This document shows positions 57,828-64,000 of a DNA stretch of 64,000 nucleotides, one piece after another. The stretch is from Chloroflexota bacterium. Its GTDB lineage: Bacteria > Chloroflexota > Dehalococcoidia > Lucifugimonadales > GCA-2722455. How positions within the stretch are numbered: position 1 is the stretch's first letter; each line of letters opens with the position of its first letter. The position numbers were made by a program, and so were the translations under genes. The stretch lies in NCBI GenBank assembly GCA_002722455.1, contig PBMB01000022.1:124001-188000 (forward strand). The letters run 5' to 3'. Below the pieces are notes generated by a model. That model was not told the origin of the DNA, made no database searches, and was given only the letters and a program-made list of their open reading frames with translations.

Positions 57828-58775
57828 ATGTTTAACCCTCAAGTGGAAACAAAATATATAAATATCACATATGAAACAAAACAAAAGATAGAGTTGTTTT
57901 TACGTCAAAATATGACTTACAAACAAATTGCTTTTGAAAACTCTGCATTGTTGGCAAAGAATCCGATATCAAAGTATCAAACAGAGGCGACAAGACAAGA
58001 GTATTATGAATTGTATATAGACGATTTAGAGTTTGATCTGTCAGTTTCCAAACGTGGTGAGTTTTATACAAATGTAAAAGTGGATAGTGTATTTATAAAT
58101 CAAGAATTTGATTTGGATATATTCAAAGAGATTCTTTTGAAAAATAACGTAATTCCAAAGGAAGATCCACCTAAAACAGAATCTACCAGTTATAATTGGA
58201 GAGATTTGATAGTCAATGCAACTAAAGTTTTAATGGAATTAAAAACAAAAGAGTTGGTGTTAGACAACTTAGACGCTATAACAATTCCTGAAATTAGGGG
58301 GAGGTTAGAAGTATTGGCTAAAAATAGATTATTTTTTGAAGTGACAGAGACGGGTCGAATGTTAGAAGATTTTTATTGGATAATGAAAAGATTTATTTCT
58401 CACAAAGAAAGGTGTGATAAAGCAAAACGTCATTTTTTAGAAAATAACCCAGAAGAAGTCGATAATTCTAAACTTGATTTGAAAATAAAAGAAATCGTAA
58501 GAAAAACAGAAAACGAAGAAGATTTAGGTTATCGTCTAAGTGAACTAAATGTTTCTATAATTCCAGTTGATTTATATGAACTCAATTTTAAAGATACGAA
58601 AGATGGTGTTGATTTAAAGTTTGGAAAAAATGAAACGCATTTTTATATTATCAATTTCTATTCTAAAAATTTGATAATTACAGAGAAAGAGATAAGGATA
58701 GAGGGTAATCGATTTATTAATCAAGAAGACAACTTTAAAAATATAAAAACAATTGGTAAAACAATTCAATTATAA
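57828..58775 (+). CDS. Hypothetical protein, third of a related series
   Basis: The gene encodes 315 residues, soluble. The first half mixes strands and helices (EYYELYIDDLEFDLSVSKRGEFYTNVKVDSVF), the middle (about 120-200) is a helical bundle, and the end shares the ELNFKDT/IINFYSKNLIITEKE pattern with its two upstream neighbours. AGGAAACAATT precedes the ATG. Last gene of the 55996-58775 run, closed by a strong terminator. The series may be one system of coevolved subunits. No family is recognised. Confidence 0.77.
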   Translation: MFNPQVETKYINITYETKQKIELFLRQNMTYKQIAFENSALLAKNPISKYQTEATRQEYYELYIDDLEFDLSVSKRGEFYTNVKVDSVFINQEFDLDIFKEILLKNNVIPKEDPPKTESTSYNWRDLIVNATKVLMELKTKELVLDNLDAITIPEIRGRLEVLAKNRLFFEVTETGRMLEDFYWIMKRFISHKERCDKAKRHFLENNPEEVDNSKLDLKIKEIVRKTENEEDLGYRLSELNVSIIPVDLYELNFKDTKDGVDLKFGKNETHFYIINFYSKNLIITEKEIRIEGNRFINQEDNFKNIKTIGKTIQL

Positions 58776-58776
58776 A

Positions 58777-58803
58777 GAAGAGGCGAAAGCCTCTTTTTTT
58801 TGT
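58777..58803 (+). terminator. Terminator of the 55996-58775 operon
   Basis: AAGAGGC and GCCTCTT close a GAAA tetraloop, followed by eight T. Confidence 0.92.
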
Positions 58804-58898
58804 TTTTTAAAATGTTTTTTATTATATCGTTGAAAAGCTTTTAATATTTAAATTAGGTTTATTTAAAAGGAAAAAAACAATTGTTTATTTTAGCCAAA

Positions 58899-58928
58899 TT
58901 GACTTATTTTTCTTTTATTATTTAATAT
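58899..58928 (+). promoter_or_regulatory. Promoter of the 58966 lipoprotein gene
   Basis: TTGACT (58899-58904), 17-18 bp, TTAATA/TAATAT (58922-58928). Confidence 0.6.
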
Positions 58929-58965
58929 ATAGGTAAATTAAATTAAAACAATTCAAGGAGACGAA

Positions 58966-60981
58966 ATGTTTAAGAAATCAATATTATCAATCTTGATAGG
59001 ATTAACTTTAGCCGCTTGTGGCGGGGTTGAAGGAGAAAACGAAAACAATGGTGGAGGAGATAATAGTGGAAACCCTGGAGGTGGTGACAATGGTGGAGAC
59101 ACAGACAACAAACCACCTATAGTAACACCCCCAGTTGGTTATAAAGGAAGAATATTAGGTTCTACTGATACAGAATTTGCAACAAGAGGAATAACTTCTG
59201 GAACTGACAAATATGGTTACATGTCAGGAGTAAGGGTTTGTTATGATATTAGTGGTGACGGAAAATGTGGAACATATGATGACCCAACTGATTTGGACGG
59301 TTCTGACGGTATAGATCAATTAGTAGAACCAAATGATTTAACAGATGAAAATGGTTTTTATGTTTTACCTGATTACAACAAAACAACAGTGTTTGGTCCT
59401 TCATTAGTCGCAGAAGTGCTAGAAAATGATTCAATCGTATTTACACTAATGGCTCCATTTGATTATGAATATATTTCAACATTAACAACATTGGTTGATT
59501 ATGAATTAAGAATGGGTGCAAATTCAGTAGAAGAAGCAGAAAAAGCAGTTCACATATCAACAGGTATGGAGTTTGAAATAAATAAAGACTTCATTGCAGA
59601 AGATATAGATAACAAAGAAAAAGTAGTTAAGCTATCAAACACATTGATAGGAATGTTTGAGGAATTTACAACAGCAGCTTACGACAGTTCTGTTTCAATA
59701 ATGGCTGCTAGGTCGTCAGCAACATATTCAGACGTTGAATATGATCCAATAGAAGTAGTTGAAGGTGTTTATGATTCTGTTCCAGCAGTATCAGATGAAA
59801 TAGTTGAAAATCCAGAAGCGACATATGAAGAAATCATGGCAGAGGCTGGTGTAAACCCTGATGATAAAATGCAAGAGATAGAAGAACAAACAGGTGTTTC
59901 TCTACTTGATTCAGTTGCTATTGGTTGGGAACTTATGGATGACACTCACTATGAATTGGAAGCAAAAGTAAATGAATCATCTCAAAGTTATGAATTTATG
60001 CATTATTCATACAATATTTATCTAGAAAATGATAGTGACGGTGACGGTAAAAGTGCTCTAACTGAAAACAGAAGTGGTAAAAGATTTAGCGACAATTTAG
60101 TTTATCAAGCACCTTATGTGAATGGTGATTCAAGAACACCAGGTTGGACAAGTTCTGCAAGTCAAAATAAACCGACAAAAACAGATAAATACTTAGATTC
60201 AACAGGAAACTGGATAACTCTTCCAGACGCTTATACTTCAATTAATGTTGATGAAACAGCTCTTCATATGTATGTAAATGGAAGCCCTGATCATATCGCA
60301 TTCAAAACAATCTTAGGATCTTCTTCTATTAACGGAAAAACATTTGATTCTGTATTAAATGAGAATGAACTAGCTTCTACTTGGAGTGACACTGTAAACG
60401 GAACGTTTGATTCTAGTGCAAGACTTTACAAGAAAAACAACATTGCATTTAAAGAAATGTATGAGTTAAGTGAAAATGCTAAATTTGCTGATGGCAGTGA
60501 TTGGACAGATATCAATGACAATAGCGCAGAAATACCATTGTTTAAAAAATTAAAAGCAGATGGAACAGTTTCAGGTGTTTATACTGGTCAAATAAATGGC
60601 GACGAATCTCTTGACGTATATTACAACGGTAGTTTAGTAGAAGAAAATATTATAAACAGTGCGGGTAATAAGTTCCCTACGAAGACATTAGAATATGTAT
60701 TCCCAATATCACTACAAAAACATTTACAAAATGATAAAGACGGTGCTGCTGGTGTTATATTCGCAACAGTTGGTGGAAATGTAGAGAAAGGTCATTTATT
60801 GGCATCTGGTGCTCTTGTTGGTGACGAAGTTTATCTATTTAACTCTTCAGCAATCATTCAATTGGAACAGAGTGTTCACAATAATTACTGTGGTAAATAC
60901 TGGACAGATCAAAACGATCCAACAATCCCTTCATATTGTGAAGAGCCAGAACCAGATAATGGCGGTGGCGGTAGCAATTAA
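58966..60981 (+). CDS. Large lipoprotein with Gly/Asn-rich linker
   Basis: The gene encodes 671 residues. The lipobox is LAAC (Cys18), then Gly-Gly; a Gly/Asn/Asp linker runs over about residues 19-48. Residues 70-125 hold a D-I-S-G-D-G-K-C-G type loop (CYDISGDGKCGTYDDPTD) and TDENGFYVLPDYN, the same domain type as in 31080-32786, so the two are distant paralogues. A thrombospondin-type calcium loop, DSDGDGKSA, lies near 352. The C-terminus ends with Pro-Glu-Pro and Gly-Gly-Gly-Gly. An outer-membrane, surface-exposed protein is inferred. AAGGAG precedes the ATG. Confidence 0.8.
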   Translation: MFKKSILSILIGLTLAACGGVEGENENNGGGDNSGNPGGGDNGGDTDNKPPIVTPPVGYKGRILGSTDTEFATRGITSGTDKYGYMSGVRVCYDISGDGKCGTYDDPTDLDGSDGIDQLVEPNDLTDENGFYVLPDYNKTTVFGPSLVAEVLENDSIVFTLMAPFDYEYISTLTTLVDYELRMGANSVEEAEKAVHISTGMEFEINKDFIAEDIDNKEKVVKLSNTLIGMFEEFTTAAYDSSVSIMAARSSATYSDVEYDPIEVVEGVYDSVPAVSDEIVENPEATYEEIMAEAGVNPDDKMQEIEEQTGVSLLDSVAIGWELMDDTHYELEAKVNESSQSYEFMHYSYNIYLENDSDGDGKSALTENRSGKRFSDNLVYQAPYVNGDSRTPGWTSSASQNKPTKTDKYLDSTGNWITLPDAYTSINVDETALHMYVNGSPDHIAFKTILGSSSINGKTFDSVLNENELASTWSDTVNGTFDSSARLYKKNNIAFKEMYELSENAKFADGSDWTDINDNSAEIPLFKKLKADGTVSGVYTGQINGDESLDVYYNGSLVEENIINSAGNKFPTKTLEYVFPISLQKHLQNDKDGAAGVIFATVGGNVEKGHLLASGALVGDEVYLFNSSAIIQLEQSVHNNYCGKYWTDQNDPTIPSYCEEPEPDNGGGGSN

Positions 60982-60988
60982 ACAAAAT

Positions 60989-61018
60989 TAAGATAGAGTT
61001 TCAAACTCTATCTTTTTT
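60989..61018 (+). terminator. Terminator of the 58966 gene
   Basis: AAGATAGAGTTT and AAACTCTATCTT form a 12-bp stem around one base, followed by seven T. Confidence 0.92.
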
Positions 61019-61030
61019 TGTTTTAAAAAG

Positions 61031-61059
61031 TTGACTTAATCATAAAATTATAATAAAAA
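61031..61059 (+). promoter_or_regulatory. Promoter of the 61103-63372 operon
   Basis: TTGACT (61031-61036), 17 bp, TAAAAA (61054-61059). TATAAT also occurs at 61049-61054, but at too short a distance. Confidence 0.5.
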
Positions 61060-61102
61060 TAATAAATTATTTAAAAGAAATAAACAACAAAAAGAGATAG
61101 AA

Positions 61103-62557
61103 GTGAAAGAGATTTTAAAGAAGTTAGACAAAGAAGATTTTCTTGAAATATCAAGTAGACTAGACAATTATGTATCTTTTACAAACGACAAAAAAAGAAA
61201 AAAGCTAATTGATTCAATATCAAAAAAACCAACAGAAGAAGCAGTAAACTTAGTGGACAGCCAAATTAGATATTTTGCTTCGTCAGATATTGCAAGTGCC
61301 TGTAGAAAAGTAATAGGAAGAGAACCTTATGTATCTTCTGAAAAAATGCTTGACGATATTATTAAGAAAATGAGATTCAATGTAAATAAACATTTACCAT
61401 TAGAAGATAAGTTAAAAAGAATTGTTAAAGAGATAGTAAGAAAAGAGCTGGTGGACGCAAAGCCAGAAGATCTTGAAAAGATGCTGAAAAAAACAGATAT
61501 TGATTATACCGATATTGAAGAAGTTATCTATCTGATAGAGCAAGATAACGGTGATATTGTAAAAACAATGATTGAAAGCTTGGGATATAATATAGCGACG
61601 AGTTTAATATTTTCTATCATTCAAAGAACAATAATGGTTGTTGCTGGTGAAACAGCAATGAGAATATTGGCGGCTCAATTTATTAAAAGAAACCCTGGTC
61701 TCCAAATGCTAGGTCCTTTAGTCTGGACACTAACAGGAGCATGGTTAATATTCGATTTACAAAATACAGCATACAGAAAAACAATACCAATAAGCTTATA
61801 TATTGGTATGAAGCTAATAGCTCAAGAAGTTGAAGAAGAAGATAGATTAAAAAGAATAGAAGACGATAAATATAACAGTCTTGAAAATGAAGTGACGAAA
61901 AAATTCATTAAAGAAAATGAAGAATTGAAGTCTAAATATAAAGAAATAAAAGAAGAAAAAGAAAGTATAGAGAAAGAATCGGAAAGAGAACTTAGAGTAA
62001 AAAGCACAAAATACGATATAGAATCAAAAAAACTATTAAAAGAAAATGAAGATTTAAGAAAAAGATACAATGACCTAGTGGTAAAAAATGGTCAAGTTAA
62101 GAAGATGGGAATAAAAAAACACGAATTTAAAGTAGGTCAGATAAGAGGTATCCGTGACGTATTTCCAAGTGCAATTGGAATAAAAGCAGATAAATTAATC
62201 ATGCAAGATTCGTATATAAGAGGAAAGGAGAATGAGCTAGATAATTTATTACGTCAATTCTTAAATCTAAATATAATAAAGCCCAAAACAAACATTGTTT
62301 TTATTTCGCTGGTGAAATATGGTGAAGCTGAAAACGTTTTATTGAAAGAAATGAATCCAAAACTTAAAAAAATCTGCGAAAAGTATGATTTGGTCTTTGG
62401 AACATTAAAATTAAGAAAAAACAATGAAGTTCATAGCCGATTCTTTTTATTTGAAAATGAAGAAATGATTGTTGAAAATAGTCCTGATCATAGTTTCTAT
62501 AATTTAGATAGAAATAAGTTTGCATTTAGAACATTTGAAGAAATAAAGTTTAAATAG
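61103..62557 (+). CDS. YaaW-like / coiled-coil / phospholipase-D-like fusion protein
   Basis: The gene encodes 484 residues. The first 235 follow the YaaW (UPF0174) family: an IRYFASSDIASACRK segment, a helical region, a hydrophobic GPLVWTLTGAWLIFDL and AYRKTIPISLYIG. A coiled coil covers about 250-335. The last 130 residues have strands and EVHSRFFLFENEEM, where His444-Ser-Arg446 fits the H-x-(K/R) site of PLD-like domains such as MIT-C. Membrane association plus a possible nuclease or lipase domain suggests a stress or phage-defence effector, which is inference. GTG start behind AAGAGAT. The next gene starts 9 bp later. Confidence 0.7.
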   Translation: MKEILKKLDKEDFLEISSRLDNYVSFTNDKKRKKLIDSISKKPTEEAVNLVDSQIRYFASSDIASACRKVIGREPYVSSEKMLDDIIKKMRFNVNKHLPLEDKLKRIVKEIVRKELVDAKPEDLEKMLKKTDIDYTDIEEVIYLIEQDNGDIVKTMIESLGYNIATSLIFSIIQRTIMVVAGETAMRILAAQFIKRNPGLQMLGPLVWTLTGAWLIFDLQNTAYRKTIPISLYIGMKLIAQEVEEEDRLKRIEDDKYNSLENEVTKKFIKENEELKSKYKEIKEEKESIEKESERELRVKSTKYDIESKKLLKENEDLRKRYNDLVVKNGQVKKMGIKKHEFKVGQIRGIRDVFPSAIGIKADKLIMQDSYIRGKENELDNLLRQFLNLNIIKPKTNIVFISLVKYGEAENVLLKEMNPKLKKICEKYDLVFGTLKLRKNNEVHSRFFLFENEEMIVENSPDHSFYNLDRNKFAFRTFEEIKFK

Positions 62558-62565
62558 GATTGAAA

Positions 62566-63372
62566 ATGGATCTAAAGAGCATACAAACAGCAGATAAGAA
62601 AATTAAAGATATAGAAATAGCTTTTGAACAAAAAACCAAAGATTATAAGAACAATAAATCAATAGAAGACGAATCAACAACAGAATCAATAAAAAAATCA
62701 AGAAATATAGCGTTCAAAGAAGCATTTTTCTTTTATATTGTTTCTGCTGCTTTTTATTGGCTAAGTCCTTTTCAAGATGTCACCATGAATCAAATGTTTT
62801 CTACTTATATTCTATCTACGAGTTTAATGTTAATATTATTTGCTTTCTCTGTTGAAAGAGACTTAAAAGGGCTTTTCAGTTTAAATGAAAATAGAGAAGT
62901 TACTGATTTGATTGACGATATCTTGACGAATTTCTTTATGTCAATTTTACTTTGTTTTCCTTTGCTTATGACTGTAGCAGTTTTGTCCTCTTTATTAGAA
63001 CAAAACCCTATAATTATTTCTTTTACCTTATTGTTTTTCCTTTTTCTTTTTTTTGAAAAATTAATAGATAATTCTTTAAAATCGAGATTGAAGTATATAA
63101 AAGAAAACAATGATGGCTGTGAAAAATACAAAGAAGAAGAAACAAAAAAACAAAAAGAAATAATTGCAATAGAAAAAGAAATAGTAAAAAATATAAACTC
63201 ATATAATGAATTAGAGTATATGAAAATATTAAAAGAAGAAAGAGTTATAAAGTATTTGAATGTGAGTAAAATATGCGATCATAAAGCGAAGAAGGAAGGT
63301 TTCTTGGACTATAAAGAATGGAAGAAAAAAGAATTAAGGTCAGTGTTAGAAGCAGAGATACAAAATGATTAA
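62566..63372 (+). CDS. Four-helix membrane protein paired with the YaaW-like protein
   Basis: The gene encodes 268 residues. N-terminal charged helix (1-50), then four hydrophobic helices at about 52-68, 78-95, 125-145 and 150-168 (FFMSILLCFPLLMTVAVLSSLL; IISFTLLFFLFLFFEKLI), and a long charged C-terminal coiled coil (about 175-268). Start: a TTG at 62560 touches the SD AGGA, and the ATG at 62566 is six bases from it. It is cotranscribed with 61103-62557, so the two should form one membrane complex. The family is not recognised. Confidence 0.75.
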   Translation: MDLKSIQTADKKIKDIEIAFEQKTKDYKNNKSIEDESTTESIKKSRNIAFKEAFFFYIVSAAFYWLSPFQDVTMNQMFSTYILSTSLMLILFAFSVERDLKGLFSLNENREVTDLIDDILTNFFMSILLCFPLLMTVAVLSSLLEQNPIIISFTLLFFLFLFFEKLIDNSLKSRLKYIKENNDGCEKYKEEETKKQKEIIAIEKEIVKNINSYNELEYMKILKEERVIKYLNVSKICDHKAKKEGFLDYKEWKKKELRSVLEAEIQND

Positions 63373-63536
63373 AAGCTTCTTAAATTATATATAATAGATT
63401 TTAATGTGCATATTCGTTTAATATGGTGTTTTTTGTATATAATATGTATTTTTTCGATAAAATACACACCAAAATACAAAATTTTAAAATATTAAATTGA
63501 CAGTTAAAATGTTTGTCTAAAAATATTTTACTAATA

Positions 63537-63562
63537 AAAAAGGCTGCTTCTGCAGCCTTTTA
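63537..63562. terminator. Strong bidirectional-looking hairpin
   Basis: AAAAGGCTGC and GCAGCCTTTT form a 10-bp stem around TTCT with A/T runs on both sides. It lies between the 63372 stop and the convergent minus-strand gene. The rest of 63373-63644 shows no gene, only AT-rich sequence with a GTATTTT/AAAATAC inverted repeat. Confidence 0.85.
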
Positions 63563-63644
63563 ACATATTAAAAAAAATTAACATAATATTAAGTATAAGA
63601 TTTTCTTGAATTAAAGTATTTTCATATAGTGTGACAAAATTGAT

Positions 63645-63854
63645 TTAACACTTTTTCTTTTTTGTTATAAAATAATTTAATATTAAAATGAAAATCAATA
63701 CAAGACCTGTTGTTAAAGAAAGTATATATGCCATAATAACAGGAATCTTTGTTCCCCACACCTTACAATCATACCCACAATTTACATTTAAATAAGTAAA
63801 ATATATAAACAAACAAGCATCTAATAATAATAAGTAAATTAATTTTTTTTTCAT
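63645..63854 (-). CDS. Small two-helix membrane protein, possible immunity protein
   Basis: The gene encodes 69 residues. An N-terminal signal-anchor helix (LIYLLLLDACLFIYFTYL, about 5-22), a short loop with two Cys (NCGYDCKVW), a second helix at about 36-62 (VIMAYILSLTTGLVLIFILIL) and a Lys-rich end. Both termini are probably cytoplasmic and the Cys loop periplasmic. AAGGAA precedes the ATG. It starts 14 bp after the stop of the edge gene, so it is cotranscribed with it. Small membrane partners of this kind are typical immunity proteins, but the partner's identity is unknown. Confidence 0.65.
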   Translation of the reverse strand: MKKKLIYLLLLDACLFIYFTYLNVNCGYDCKVWGTKIPVIMAYILSLTTGLVLIFILILNYFITKKKKC

Positions 63855-63868
63855 ATATAAATATTTCC

Positions 63869-64000
63869 TTAGTTTTTGTTAATAAAATGATTTGAAGGCA
63901 CAGGAATGTCCCATCCAGGTAAAGGATCTTCGTGTTTAGATTTAGGTGTAGGTTTTTTGACATTAATACCTATTGACTTAAGCATTCCATTTGCATAACT
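63869..64000 (-). CDS. 3' end of a gene cut by the right edge
   Basis: The last 43 codons of a minus-strand gene: KSIGINVKKPTPKSKHEDPL, PGWDIPVPSNHFINKN, then TAA at 63871-63869. Pro- and Lys-rich, with no recognisable domain. Because the SD of the following small membrane protein lies just after the stop, the pair is one operon. Confidence 0.6.
   Translation of the reverse strand, partial: SYANGMLKSIGINVKKPTPKSKHEDPLPGWDIPVPSNHFINKN

Noticed and set aside
63420-63480. Inverted repeat as a possible attachment site or small RNA
   Set aside because: It is only AT-rich pairs with weak stability, with no promoter-terminator pair around it and no second copy.

Overview
The window is a very AT-rich bacterial stretch carrying about 65 protein genes, most of unknown function. 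No rRNA, tRNA, insertion sequence or replication gene was recognised. The recognisable proteins look gammaproteobacterial: thioredoxin 1, oligoribonuclease, an NudF-type NUDIX hydrolase, a Syd-like protein, an AaeXAB efflux operon and a YaaW-like protein. The combination of orphan accessory genes, decayed genes, PcfJ/'WC'-motif proteins, lipoproteins and large secretion-type membrane proteins fits a large plasmid, chromid-like replicon or integrated element better than core chromosome. That assignment is inference.

Layout. 0-12 kb: mixed-strand orphan genes, including two paralogous large proteins with a Trp-Cys motif (5.9-8.2 and 9.7-11.8 kb). Between them lies a solitary 36-bp CRISPR-repeat-like hairpin (8790-8825). 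Two minus-strand genes at 3.5-5.2 kb share a conserved leader that contains a perfectly placed Met-Thr-stop minigene. 12.2-30.5 kb: mostly minus strand, with a decayed gene, two small Cys-His-Asp (papain-like) proteins, a nucleotidyltransferase/PcfJ-like fusion, Syd-like protein, thioredoxin, NudF, Orn, a fibrinogen-like secreted protein, and a promoter-leader-terminator arrangement at 27.7 kb that may be an attenuator or small RNA. 30.6-47.7 kb: plus strand. A lipoprotein is followed by four very large polytopic envelope proteins with a VirB6/DotA/TraG-like topology. These are interleaved with small membrane proteins, including a tandemly duplicated 60-residue protein with conserved leader and downstream RNA motifs. 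47.8-50.8 kb: aaeX-aaeA-aaeB efflux operon.

50.8-55.9 kb: minus strand, with a lipoprotein, a HAD nucleotidase, a metallophosphoesterase and orphans. 56-58.8 kb: a plus-strand run of related orphan proteins including a frameshifted one. 59-61 kb: a second large lipoprotein. 61.1-63.4 kb: a two-gene operon (YaaW-like/coiled-coil/PLD-like protein plus a membrane protein) that looks like a defence or stress module. The right edge holds the 3' end of a gene followed by a small membrane protein, possibly a toxin and its immunity partner.

Transcription signals are unusually easy to read. Most units have a sigma70-type promoter (often TTGACT or TTGATT with a 17-bp spacer) and their own hairpin-plus-T-tract terminator. 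TTG and GTG starts occur. For many genes the longest reading frame starts too far upstream, and the start was moved to the codon after a good Shine-Dalgarno (SD) sequence; these choices are given per gene.
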